DNA from: Cudoniella acicularis
Taxonomy: Eukaryota; Ascomycota; Leotiomycetes; Helotiales; Helotiaceae
DNA length: 59,414 nucleotides
Direction: 5' to 3'
Assembly (NCBI GenBank): GCA_013054445.1
Contig: JAAMPI010000150.1
Coordinates: 1 to 59,414 of the forward strand
The notes under the pieces are model-generated. The model searched no databases, was not told where the DNA came from, and worked only from the letters and a program-made list of their open reading frames with translations. This document shows positions 23,145 to 33,856 of this stretch, piece after piece (the stretch's first letter is position 1; each line of letters opens with the position of its first letter). Position numbers and translations under genes: made by a program.

Positions 23145-25636
23145 TCACAAGTCGTCAGTAAGGTCTTGCTGACTAGCCATTCCCATTCCAAGGTCACGCA
23201 GCTTCTTCGCCAGCAGACCTTCTGCAGCTTGCTTCCCATCAGGGGAACCTGCAAAGGCATTTCCGCCATATCCTACGTCCCCTTTATTGAGCTTGTCATA
23301 TCCACCGAAATCACTTGTACTGTTGCTATTCCAAGACATTGAAGTACTGAACTCTTGTGCGGTTGGGGGTCGACTGCTTCTACTCGAAGTTGGCGACTGG
23401 ATATTAGCAGGACGTTCCAGACCTACATCGTCCTCGCCTATGACTGACTTCCGGAAAAGACTAAAAGGGATAGGCTGTATCGGCATAATATTGTGACCTT
23501 CCTGATCATGAGCAAAGGATGAACTGCTTCCATGTGCTTTTCCCAAGACTTGCGAGGCTCCATCCATGCCATAATCATAATTTCGATTTGAGTGCCCGAG
23601 AGCAAAACCCGAACTGCGTCTTCTATATGCTTTTTCGGCCGCAAGATTCGCCCCTGCACCGCTGAGGCCAAATCCAAGGCTAGAGTCTCGACCTGGCTTA
23701 TATACACTGAATCTTGGTTCAGGCATTGACACTTCGTTTCTTAACTTTTCCTTTCCGTCTGGAACACGATTTGCAAAAACAACTCTAATGCTTTTATATA
23801 AATAAAATCGACCTCGAAATGGGGAACATATGTGCAGGTGTACAAGATAACGGAGAGTTGGTCGATCAACAGGATTTGTAGCTGGAGTTTGCGATGTCGA
23901 GGATAATGCCGAGTCGATTATTGGCCCAGCTGAATAGCTGCGCTGACGAATGAAGGTTTTTGTCCCTGGTTCCATTCCTGCCAAATCATATGGGACCAAG
24001 AATAATTTCACAGCTGTTTTGTTTGGATTCTTGATAATAATTTGAAGTTGGCCTTTCTCGGGGATTCTATAGCTGCCACCTGGAGGTGCTCTAGGTGAGG
24101 TTGACCGTCGCTTCTGTTTCTCGGTTCGTCGAATTTCTTGCTCTGTGAGCTGGTTCGTATTGGGCCCATCAACCATATCCAGATCGTCCGTTCGGCTTCG
24201 TCCTAAATTTGCGCCGAGACGCCTCCGTTTGTTATCTCTTGCCTCATCCGGATTTGGAAGACCGTTTTCGAGATCTATTTGACCGACGTATGGGCTTGGC
24301 CCATCTTCAGATTTTGCGGCACGTCCATGAGTTGTGGTTTCGTAGCTGTAAAACACCGCCGGAAACGGAATCGTCACGTGAGATGGGCACCGAAGGCTTG
24401 CTTTGCACTTACCAAGACCCAAAACGCCTATTTGAGCTACAAAATCTAGAGGTTTCGAGGGCGTTGTCGACATTCGTCCGCGGAGAATGCTTTCTTCATA
24501 TGAACCCACCATGGAAGCGTGAAGAGGCGAACTATCTGAAGTGTATGACGGTCTCCTCGAACGCAGGAAACTTGGTGTTTGAGGAGATGGCGATGGATAA
24601 ATGAGTGGATTGGATGTAAGAGATCTTCTTGGCTGGTGGGCTTGGTAAGGATATGTATTGTCTCTTCGAAGATGTGGTAAAGGCCGGGTAAATGAGGAAT
24701 TTGTTGGAACAGATGGTGTTGAATGCATGGAATGCGAGGCTTGTAAAGTATGTCGGCGTGGATTCCTCTGGAAATCCGGAGTGATATCAATTGGATTTAT
24801 GCGCGAGGATAACTCTAAATCATCATTACTTTCAGACTGAACCAACGGACTGGTGGGGAGCTTCAAGATGAAGCTCGAAGAGTAAGATGATGACAAAGAT
24901 GGAGCCCGTGACCGTGATCGTAATTCCGTATCAAGATGGTCTGCCGCAGGAAATCGAGAATCGAGCTGAAACGGGGAGAAATTCCTCGGAGGCGATGTAG
25001 TAAGCCATGGTTGCCTTTCGGATCTATATAGCTCCGAATTTGTTGGTAGATGATCCCGTTCCTGCGGTCTCTCGGTGAAGTCACCGCTATGCAACGCGGA
25101 TCGTGGTCTCTCAATCTGCAGGCCGGCTTCCGACCGCTCAATATCAATAGCTGACGTTCGCCCTTCGGCAATTTCAGGCGAAGGGAGTAAGGGGGACGAA
25201 GTATTGACATCGGAAGGCGCTTTCTGAGGGGTGGAATCGTAGTCGTGAAGTAAAGACTCGAGCTAAGTCAAGTCAGCAGAGGAATATAATTGGAAAACGA
25301 GGGAACAAGCGGGAAACTCTCGAGGGCGTTCCGTACATTTCTATTCGGCAGCCAAGTAGGACTCTCTCCTTTCTTCAGCCGCTCAATGAGCTCAACACGG
25401 TTCGAGGTTGCATGGCTCGGGAATGCAAAACTGGCACCCAAGAGACTGGGTGGGTGGTCGTCGGGTGTGTCTGGAACCGGCCCTTCACACAAATCTGTCC
25501 TTATACTCTCCTCGGACAGTTTTCGATTCAACGGATTCGGTTTGAGTGGCGAGTTATCTGCAGCAGACTTCCCGGATTTGTTTGGGTGGACAGGTGCATC
25601 CTGGCCAGAGCCAAGGTCGTCTTGGAAAATAGGCAT
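23145..25636 (-). CDS. Atos/FAM214-like protein (DUF4210 plus chromosome-segregation domain)
   Basis: Two exons, 25636-25337 and 25262-23145, with a 74-bp intron, give 805 aa. The N-terminal ~350 residues are Ser/Pro-rich and probably disordered. Residues about 355-410 match the Atos conserved domain (DUF4210), with SYEESILRGRMS and then FVAQIGVLGLGKCK before a PFPAVFYSY segment. Residues about 500-625 match the second conserved region, once called a meiotic chromosome-segregation domain: IIIKNPNKTAVKLFLVPYDL, later RGRFYLYKSIRVVF. Animal members (ATOSA/ATOSB, Drosophila atossa) are nuclear and linked to transcription; in fungi the role is not established. The start is the first ATG of exon 1 (MPIFQDD). 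Large antisense open frames on the plus strand here are shadows. It shares a ~560-bp divergent promoter with FYV7. Confidence 0.87.
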
Positions 25637-26201
25637 GTCGACCTCCCCAAGATGCTCTATTTCTGGTCATATACGCATCGTGAAGCAGTTGCAAAATTTG
25701 CGAGAGCGATCGTCGGTGAAGAACTTCACGAGAAGCAGAGAGCTGGGGGTTGGTCGTCTGGAAGCGGGGGAGATAGCCGGCGTTCTTTGTGTTCTCGTGG
25801 CTTGTGCAATGCCCTGGACTGCATGCAAGACCTTCACAAAAAAGCGCTCTCCACGCAAAACTGCAGCAGTTCTGCGTCAGAGGGGAGACGTGATTCAGAA
25901 GCTGCAGAGCGCTGCTGGAGAGGAAAGAGCTGCGAGAAAGTCGGTGAAGGTACGGTGAAGCGTGAAAAAGTAGAGTCGGATGAACATACGACAAACAACT
26001 CACATCTCCACGCAGGTCACCCATCACTATCTTCTATCGTCACTGATCTGATGCATCTGCATCTGTAATCGCCAGCTCCCGGCATCGCTCCGGTGAATCC
26101 CTGCTAGTGCGGGCCCTGCTCAACCCTTGCAGTAAAATATATCCATCCATCCATCAATTGCAAGAATCTAAGCAATTCTGCCCTCACGACCACTCACAGC
26201 A
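25637..26201. other. divergent promoter region (Atos-like / FYV7)
   Basis: The 565 bp between two divergent starts. An (ATCC)n-type microsatellite lies at about 26141-26155 in the FYV7 leader. Open frames across the region are antisense extensions of the Atos-like gene and have no independent support. Confidence 0.45.
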
Positions 26202-26847
26202 ATGGCACCCAAAAGACCCATCGCAGATGATGCTGCTGCACCACAGCCAAAGAAGCATCGGCCAGGATTCAAGATTGGTCCTGACAACTTGCCAGACGGT
26301 ACCTACAGAAGAAAAGGTGCAATAAAAAGCCATTCCAAGCAACATAACAGAAAACTAACGCCTCACAACAGTGATAAAAATCAAAAAGGACCTGATCCAT
26401 AAAGCCAAAGTCAAGAAATCGTATGCCAAGCTCAAAGCCCGAGAACCCATCGCCGAGACTCCCACAGCGATTTTTTATTCCGAGAATGCGCAACCCGTAG
26501 AACCAGCCTCGCAAGAGTTGCATCCCGACCGACAGGCAATGCTAGATGCCCCCCACGAATCTCCCCCACCTCACTCACAATCTCAACGTCCACAGCGAAG
26601 AGAAAACCGGCGGCCGAAATATTTCGAGAAGGAGGAGGCGTATGCTGCAGAAAAGAAGGCAGAGGCGGAAGCGAAAAGGCTAGAGTTTGAGCGGAGGGAA
26701 AAGGAAAAATCCCAGAAGATTGAGGAGAGAGAGAGATTTCGAAAAGCTATGGCGAAGGCAAGAACTGGTGGGAAGAATGGCCAGAGGAAATTGGGGCGCG
26801 AGAGTAAGGTGCTTTTGGAGAAAGTTAAGAAGATTGTGGGTGAATGA
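26202..26847 (+). CDS. FYV7: rRNA-processing protein FYV7
   Basis: Small nucleolar protein of the rRNA_processing family; in yeast, Fyv7 is needed for 35S pre-rRNA processing and small-subunit assembly. Two exons, 26202-26316 and 26372-26847, with a 55-bp intron, give 196 aa. The N-terminus is basic with PKKHRPGFKIGPDNLPDGTY, followed across the junction by IKIKKDLIHKAKVKKSYAKL. A long Lys/Glu/Arg-rich coiled-coil helix follows (residues about 120-170), and the end is basic. This order (short basic N-terminus, Pro-rich middle with a DRQAM segment, charged helix) is typical of fungal FYV7. ATG 26202 is preceded by an A-rich context (AGCA). Confidence 0.88.
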
Positions 26848-28177
26848 AACAGTCATGAACTTGGTCATGACCCAAACAACCCATGGAATCGAGATCTACC
26901 AGAGCGATCCTGGCTTGCCTCGATTCTCGATTTCACCCAACTTTAATGTCTTGGACCAAGATGTCTCGATTGAGGATTGTGAAAATGCGATAAGAACAAA
27001 CCAGAGATCCGAAATTCCCTCAGTTTCTCCAACGACGGCAGCATGGTTGGTTCCTAAGTGAGCCTTGCCATACCTTTATGGATCAGAGGCAACGCATTTT
27101 CCAACCTGCTAAGGATGGTTATGCGAGATTTTGCTCTAAACGAACCATAAGAATATCCTACAACCTTTGCATTATGACTTGCATTCAATACTCAGCTGGA
27201 TTTTTGCTGAGGGCTACACTCGATGTTCAACTTATATAGGTAGGTAGGTAGTGTTGATAGTGCATCACAGGAGCAAAATCACTCAGCTTTATTGTGCGAA
27301 ATATTATGAAAGGTCCCTTCTTGAACCGAAAAGACCAAGTACTATGATATATGTAGGTTGCCGTCCTACTGTGAGTATCTCAGTGGATTTCTTTTTGCGA
27401 GCCGGAGTTAGCGGAATATCACGTTGATAATGTAATATCCGGGATAGAGCCACAGGTTTCAACAGAGGCGGTATCTATTGAGCCGATGATACTTGCATGT
27501 TTTGGTCATAACTGTTTATCGCCTTAATATCTGGACAAGACTCGCAGGGTAATTGTTGGCCTAGTGGTCCTTCAAACTTCAAATTGAGACGGAAATGTCA
27601 GGATATTATTTGACCGTAGTCAAGCTGTACACGTATAAATGCCCAAATCTTGAGCCCCTCACGCAGGGAGGTCTCATACCATATGGAGTTACGTCCACAA
27701 TCTTGTTCAGGACTTCTAATCAATCACTTCCTTTGAGAACAAGCCTACCACAGTTTTAAAAGGCCAATTGAGATCAGAAAAGAAAACTTTCATTTGAGTT
27801 GCTGATTCATAGGTCATTACTCAGTAAGTACTAAACATATCCTCCTTCATTGGGCTGCAGATGTTCGAGTACCTCGATAACGCCAGACACCGTAACTTAA
27901 TCGCATGTCCTTCTCGCCCCGCCTACCCATCCATCCCATGAGTGACCCGTTTCCTCTCGCGTGTGATCACTGCCAGGAAATCATTCCCCCCTTTCTTTCG
28001 TACCTCCTATTCTGTTGACTAGTGTCAATTCTCCTATTATCCTTCGCCCAAATAAACTGAAGCGTGTTGAAGAACCGCAACCCCCGTCCCCCCGCGGTGC
28101 CCTGATATATATAATTCTATGAGCAGAGAGGATATACTTTTGATGTCTCTGCCGTAGGATATGTTTCGAAGATTAAC
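26848..28177. other. gene-free stretch carrying a small repeat element
   Basis: About 1.3 kb with no gene I can support. It contains a short (TAGG)n microsatellite (about 27237-27251) immediately left of one copy of the inverted-repeat element (27266-27373), listed separately. A TGGCCTAGTGG-like string near 27565 looks like a tRNA A box, but no tRNA can be folded around it. Confidence 0.5.
27266..27373 (+). repeat. Copy 1 of a ~100-bp element with CACAGTA-type inverted ends
   Basis: Starts with CACAG followed by CAAAATCACTCAGCTT and ends in CCTACTGTG, so the ends are short inverted repeats. The same internal blocks, in the same order and spacing, occur at 31157-31267 (plus) and 30471-30566 (minus). 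The first position of the internal match is degenerate (CACAGGAGC rather than CACAGTAAC). It looks like a small non-autonomous DNA element; no coding capacity. Confidence 0.6.
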
Positions 28178-29627
28178 CTATGTCGACCAGCTCTTATGGA
28201 CCTCATCAATCTGCTCAATTTGCTTGGTCTTCTCCTCAAGCTCTTTTCGAGTAATTGTGAGCGATTCATCGCACTTCTGCAGCTGTAACTGGAGCTCCTC
28301 AATTTTGAGATTAGTCTGGGTTTTCTCTGCCTCCAATCTCTTCTTGGCCACCTCGAGAACTGCCGTCGCGGAACATTCAGGTGCGAGAGCAACCTCGGTT
28401 TTCAATGGTGCGCTTTTCGGCTCTGGCGACTCCTCTTTGATCAAAATAGGAGTTTGATAACAAGCCCCTTTTGCCTCCTAGGTTTCCAGATACCCAGCCT
28501 TGTCTGCTGGGGTCTTCGACGACATGCGGCTTAAAGACCGGGTGTGGTTCGTGGTACTAGAGGGGTTCCCATATAAGAGCCAGTTTCAATACTTTCTTTC
28601 AAAGCACCGGGAGCCTCCGCAAGAGTCGTTGAATCATGCGGTTCAGTGTTCGAACCATCCACACTACCGTTTCCGTTTCGTGCACTTCATGATTAAACCA
28701 GGCCTATGATAGTAAGATGTTTATCTCAAGAGTAAAAGGGGTGTGGAAGACTAACAGAGACCTTGGATACGTCGACTTTCAACTGCTTGGCTAGAGTGGC
28801 TCTCTCTTCGCGACTTGGCTTCTCGTTGTGGAATTTTCTGTATAATGCCAATACTTGACCCGGCGTAAATCGGATACCTTTTGTTTCCTTGCGTTGCTTC
28901 TCTCAGCTTTGAGTGTAAGATTGTTTGCCTTGCCAGTCTTTTGCTTCTGATATACATTGTCAATAATGTACTGTACATAATTTGGAACTTTGGATGGTTT
29001 AACCAATAACGCGCAGACTGATGTAATACGAAGAAAAAGACAAATAATGAGATTCTGTAGTATTTGTCTTGACAAATCTTGCTTTTGTGAGTTGTGGGTT
29101 TCCTTGCTCGGAGTTTCTCTCTTCGAATTCGTCATCACTCTCGTCTCCTTCTAAAGTTAAGTTAAAGTCAGTTGATCACTTTGAATATCATATAAGTCTG
29201 GGAAAGGGTACTTACGATACTCCCTTCCGCTTCTAGTTCAGGGTGGAACTGTGTCATCGATCTCTGGCGGTGGAGAATTTGGCGTACGTGCCAGATTAAC
29301 CTCTGCCGAATTCGTAATTACGTTTTGAATCACAATATCAAGGTTAAGAGACATGTGCGCATGTAGAAACTCACGTCCGGTCTCCAAGGTATTGCGATGA
29401 TCCACCTCGTGCTTGACCTCTAGCGAGTAGTCGTATATTTCGTGCTTGATCTGGGATCCAGACTCGCTGTGGATACCTTTGACTTCCGGGGAGGAGCTTT
29501 GAGACTGCGACCTCCTTCCAGCAAGGATCCCATCCAATATATTGGCTCTTTCATGAGCGGAAAACGCAGCGTCCTGGCCGCTGGCCGGATTTTGAGAATA
29601 GCCATTGGAAGAGCTGAGAGGTGACAT
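28178..29627 (-). pseudogene. Homeodomain-like gene, apparently broken
   Basis: No single open frame shows this gene. Reading the minus strand, a first exon (29627-29375, ATG start, MSPLSSSNGYSQNP) ends at an excellent donor (GTGAGTTT). The next segment runs to an in-frame TGA at 29240-29238. Beyond the stop the same frame continues across a GTAAGT...TTAG intron into an acidic stretch (ESDDEFEERNSEQGN). A later exon (about 28912-28756) encodes FTPGQVLALYRKF, then PSREERATLAKQLKV. A 52-bp intron (28755-28704, donor GTTAGT) joins this to AWFNHE. The spacing matches helices 1-3 of a homeodomain, but the WFxN core has His where Asn51 is expected. The last frame (about 28466-28178) is a coiled coil with KKRLEAEKTQ and KIEELQLQLQ. 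The frames before it do not connect cleanly. Possible decayed transcription-factor gene, or a complex gene with wrong local sequence. Confidence 0.5.
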
Positions 29628-30470
29628 GTTAAGAAGCTGACGTGGGGAATTGCAAGATTTTCGAAGTTGTGAGAAGCTGTAAATTGAAGAAATAGCTACT
29701 TGATCTGGAAAATATTGACTGCTAAGATATCGAAAATCGGAGAGAGATTGTAGTCAAATGGTTGAAAATCGAAGAGTTGAAGAGTTGGGAAAGAGAAGTA
29801 CTGTAGCCCCAAGTTTCAATTATTTATGTACCTTGGGAAGTTGGGAATTATGTCTACTTGAAGAAAAGACTAAGGCCGGGTGATGGAAGAGATGGTGAAA
29901 AGTTGAAGGTAGTGGAAAACAAGTCGAAGACGAATGGGAGTTGGGTTTTGTACCGGCATCGCGTTGATGCTTTTTGATATCAGGATTGTTCCGCAAAGGT
30001 GAAAACTGCTTATAGCATTTCCTGGTTTGTCGATACCGGGTGACTGAATAGTAGAGGTGGTACCGAGTTGAATAATGGATAACAACAAGCGGGTATAATG
30101 AGAAGTGATTAAGTTCTTAGAGCTCTAAGATATTGAAGACGAAATTGTTTCGGAGGAAGAAGTTGATGGAGCTGTTGGGAATTGAAAACGGCGTGGTAGA
30201 ACTTTATATGTGTAATATTCGGTGCTAATTCGCGGATTGGAAAGAACGATCTCGTAACGGAAGACATGTAACGCTGTGCAAATTTGCAAAGGCGCGGAAG
30301 CTATTCAAGTTCTGTAACATGGGGCAGGAGCGTACCGAGGAGTCATAACTGCTACTTCGGGTCATGGAATGCCCGTCAACCTATCAGTCCCAATTGTACT
30401 GGGTCTTTTACTCGATCGGGTTTTTTTAAGTGTCGGGACGGATTAAAACCCCAAGTAGTTCACGAATACT

Positions 30471-30566
30471 CACAGTATTATAGTGACTTACATGTATCAT
30501 AATAAATATCCTCCTTTAACTAAATATACTTCCTACTCAAAAAGTTGAGTGATTTTGTTACTGTGG
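30471..30566 (-). repeat. Copy 2 (inverted) of the CACAGTA-ended element
   Basis: On the minus strand it reads CACAGTAACAAAATCACTCA at its start and ends in TACTGTG after a CACTATAA block, matching the copies at 27266 and 31157. Its ends extend into a longer inverted repeat: GAATACTCACAGTA at 30464-30477 pairs with TACTGTGGAGTATTC at 30560-30574, with one single-base gap. The copy is about 15 bp shorter internally than the other two. Confidence 0.65.
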
Positions 30567-31088
30567 AGTATTCACAATATCCCTTCGATCGTTCTTAGGC
30601 CCATGCCACGATAAAACTCACAACACTTCGAATAAACACCTTGCTATTGTGAGACATTATTACAAGAAGGCGATAGATATGAATCCTACCTGGGCCCTAT
30701 TTTAACTTATACAGTTTGCTCTCTTAAAATATTGAGTATTTATTTCGATACTTTTAAGTGTTTGGAGTAGTATCGTGGAACAGGCCTGAAAATAGTCGAA
30801 GGGATAGGGGCCCGGCACTCAGAAAATACCCTATCGAGTAACATTTCAACCTATTTACAACTTGGCACTTCTAAGACTACTTGAAACTTAATACATATTA
30901 TATTTGTTTCGAGCACAAATATTTCGAGCGCCCCGCCACCCTAGAGAGATATCTTGCATCTACTTTGTCTTCCTCTCGGCGAGATAGAAAGGTTTTGATG
31001 TAAATTCCTTCGGAGCCGTAGTTTACTACTCGGCGCCATTTCCTTACACCTTCGGGCCGTCTAGAGTTGCTGCAACCGACTAGCTTAG

Positions 31089-31127
31089 CTCGTCGGCTTG
31101 AATGAATGGGTGAAGTAAGCCGACGAG
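31089..31127. repeat. Perfect 11-bp hairpin
   Basis: CTCGTCGGCTT at 31089-31099 is perfectly complementary to AAGCCGACGAG at 31117-31127, with a 17-base loop. It lies between the two inverted element copies and outside any gene. It could be an operator-like site, a fold in a transcript, or the ends of a tiny element. Confidence 0.6.
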
Positions 31128-31156
31128 TACTCCCAGTCTATCGAAATTAAGAATGG

Positions 31157-31267
31157 CACAGTAACAAAATCACTCAGCTTCGTTGACTGGAAAATATATA
31201 GCGAATCTTAATTCAAAAGGCGAGCTATATAGACTGCTTTACATGTCTAGATCACTATCCTACTGTG
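31157..31267 (+). repeat. Copy 3 of the CACAGTA-ended element
   Basis: Begins CACAGTAACAAAATCACTCA, continues with a TTG...GGAAAATATAT block, and ends CACTATCCTACTGTG. The distance between the shared end blocks (102 bases) is close to that in copy 1 (99 bases). It is inverted relative to the copy at 30471-30566, 590 bp away. Confidence 0.65.
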
Positions 31268-31467
31268 GATATCTTACCTTCTTTTAAAAAACTGGTTCGG
31301 ACCCCGCTTTTTTTTTTTAACTCGGTACTCACAAAAAACTCGACCGAGTATGGCTTATCCCCAAAATATGACTAAATCTTCGCTATTATTAAATTGCTAA
31401 GGTTTCTACAATTCCATGCAATATCAAGCAGGCCCATTTTTTGATTCTAATTGACTGTCCTCAAAAT

Positions 31468-32499
31468 TTAGAAACCTCCGGCTCCATGCTTGATCAATTC
31501 CGCGTTTCTGCGCTTCCTCTCAGCCAGAGCCATTTTTTCTCCATACTTAGCCAAATCCCTTCTGAACAGCTGCCTCTCTTCCTCCGTCATATCACTGAAT
31601 AAGCCAGCCCCATCACCCCCATCTGGTAAGTGGTCGTGGAGGGTTGACAGCCAACGGCCAGTAACCTCCGATTGTCGTTTTTTCAGGGGTTGACCGTATC
31701 TTAAGCGTTCTTCTCCATCGAGATAGTCACCCATTTCGTCTGCTGCTCTTTTGCGCTTCGGGTTCTGCAAGACCGTCGGTATAAGCCCCTGAATATTGAA
31801 CAAGTTTCGAATGCCTACCTTTGGCTCTTCGGCTTCTTCCTCAGCCGCTCTAGCTGCTGCCTTCTCCACCCTGATACGACCTTTCTCAATTTGTTGTTTC
31901 TCCGATCGCGAAAGTGGTTCAGGGAAGCTTTCAAGGTCTTCTTTCAACGTTGCTGTTTGAAAGTTGTCAGGCAATGACATGTGATGGGCAGAAAGTCGTG
32001 ACTCACCCCTCGTGATCTTCTTCCGTTCACCCTTCTTCTCGGCCTCAGCCTCCAAGTATGTAATCTCATGAATCAACGCCGATCTTTGCCGCCGTACAAA
32101 AGCCTGCTCTCTTGGGTTTTTCGCGATTGCAGACGTTACCAGAGTCTCGAGCTCTTTTCTCAAAGCCATGATGGTGGGATTTGAGGAGTGCTTGTATTCC
32201 TTTTTCTTTGGATCATTCGGTTTGACCTCAAGGAACGGCGCAAGCTTTTCCCGCCGAATCTCCTCCTTGGTAAGAATATTTTCTCCAAATATGCTGTCAA
32301 CATCGTCTTGTGGAAAATCTTCGCCGAATATTGATACCATATCCAATTCCGCTTGTTCAGACGCCGCTGGATTGGGTGGTAGTGTTTCGAACTTATTAGT
32401 ACGGCTGGGGCGACGTTTTGAATTATCGGTCGGGGCTTTTAGTCGACTTTGAAGAACTTCTTTTCGAAGGAAGCCTTGAAGATTTGTGCGCTTGCCCAT
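31468..32499 (-). CDS. Conserved-looking charged protein of unknown function
   Basis: Single exon, 343 aa, with a proper ATG (MGKRTNLQGFLRKEV). I do not recognise the family. It is rich in Lys, Arg and Glu. Two short SIFGE-type motifs occur near the N-terminus (VSIFGEDFPQDD and VDSIFGEN), a long charged helix with ARAAEEEAEEPKVG lies in the second half, a KRKR patch near residue 250 could be a nuclear localisation signal, and the C-terminal helix is basic. There are no membrane segments or catalytic motifs. This composition resembles nucleolar or RNA-associated proteins, but that is a guess. It faces the same way as the LIM-RhoGAP gene, 1.36 kb upstream. Confidence 0.75.
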   Translation of the reverse strand: MGKRTNLQGFLRKEVLQSRLKAPTDNSKRRPSRTNKFETLPPNPAASEQAELDMVSIFGEDFPQDDVDSIFGENILTKEEIRREKLAPFLEVKPNDPKKKEYKHSSNPTIMALRKELETLVTSAIAKNPREQAFVRRQRSALIHEITYLEAEAEKKGERKKITRGESRLSAHHMSLPDNFQTATLKEDLESFPEPLSRSEKQQIEKGRIRVEKAAARAAEEEAEEPKVGIRNLFNIQGLIPTVLQNPKRKRAADEMGDYLDGEERLRYGQPLKKRQSEVTGRWLSTLHDHLPDGGDGAGLFSDMTEEERQLFRRDLAKYGEKMALAERKRRNAELIKHGAGGF

Positions 32500-33856
32500 G
32501 ATGGTTGACTGTAAACTGTCGTGTAATCTTTATGTGGAAGATATTCAATTGAGGGCTTGTTGACTCTTAAGTGTGAAAGTATGGATGTAGATATCGAGGC
32601 TCGCGTTACGGGAGAACCCTGCAACATGTGCTTGGATTATCTTGATTTGCAAAGTCTTTATAAAGCTAGTTGAGGTTGATGGCTAAAGTGAAGGTCTGGT
32701 CCAAAAAAAGAACAGTAAATAGCCAAGCTCCAGCTGGCGACCGAACGGAATTAGATCACCAACATAACTCAGTCAAACGTCGGTAAAGAACCGGAGTCAT
32801 GTAAAAAACTGAAGTGAATAGGCTAAGCTGGCTCACACCCTCAGTGAACAAGATGAAGTAGTCTAAGTCCACGTTAAACGCGGAGTTAAAGTTATTGTAC
32901 TTTTGGACGAGAGGAAGGAAAGGGGAAGGAACAGCTAAAGCTGATTTCAGATTTGTGGACGGTAGTAGGACTTAGAAATAACGATATAAGCAGATTCAGA
33001 CCCTACCTATTGCTTCACAATGAGGTGCATTTTCGAAAGCATTTGAGTTATGCTGTCTACAAATAGATAGTCAAAAGAAGCCGCGAAGCGGATTGCAAAA
33101 TTTAACACGTGATTTCTACCTTGCCCCTTTTACCACCTTTTCCCGAAGCGAGGCTCAATTTGAACCTTACACTGATCTCAATACTGTGCTGAAAATTTCA
33201 CCAAAAATTGCCACTTCAGCAGTCATCTTAATATTCGAGCTTGATGAATTCACAATCATGTTAGAGGCTAGGACTTGGAAAGAAAGACGTGGGAGAGAAA
33301 TTTTTGACTTCGCTTGAAGAACTTTCAGGCCCGTCTTGGATGAGTTCCAAAATCTACCTCATTGTATTCAGGCATAGTCGGAACAGGGATAGCTGTACTA
33401 GAGATAATAGCCATTCATTTCGTCATCGCTAGGTGAAAATAATATCTACTACAACGATGCTAGGTTCAAATAGTGGATTGGCGGCTTCTTTCGCTGAATC
33501 GCTGCAGATCACCTCCCATGTCTCATGAACGTAAATCGAATTGAACTTCCCGCATCTTCATCATGGCTGCACCCCTTCTCGCTCACAACCCCTCTACGAA
33601 CCCGCAAAGTCCCAACCCCTTCCCCAATATAGGAAAATGGATATCAATTCAAAACAAAGTACCCGCAATCACACCAATGCAAGGCACAGGCAGAAAAAAA
33701 TAACGCCTAGAAAATGAATAATGTTCATTAAACCAACTCGCTGATCCAATGAAACAAACGCCTGCCATATTTCGGAGGATAGAAGAATATACATTTCAGG
33801 TAAGTGGTCCCAAAAACTAAATGCTGTTATTGTGCATAATATGTGGTTTAGGTGAG
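32500..33856. other. intergenic region between two minus-strand genes
   Basis: About 1.36 kb holding the promoter of the 343-aa gene and the 3' region of the LIM-RhoGAP gene. A 74-codon plus-strand frame at 33093 lacks support. No gene seen. Confidence 0.45.

Larger units (their letters stand above)
29628..31467. other. A/T-rich gene-free stretch with inverted repeats
   Basis: About 1.8 kb without a supportable gene. It carries two inverted copies of the CACAGTA-ended element (30471-30566 and 31157-31267), a perfect 11-bp hairpin (31089-31127) and long T runs (about 31308-31318). The composition is A/T-richer than the flanking genes, as in decayed mobile DNA. I cannot measure RIP indices by eye. 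Confidence 0.5.

Noticed and set aside
25290..26068. Two long plus-strand frames (222 and 218 codons)
   Set aside because: Largely antisense to the well-supported first exon and leader of the Atos-like gene; composition typical of shadow frames.
27560..27580. tRNA A-box-like TGGCCTAGTGG
   Set aside because: No B box (GGTTCGA) at the right distance and no acceptor-stem pairing.
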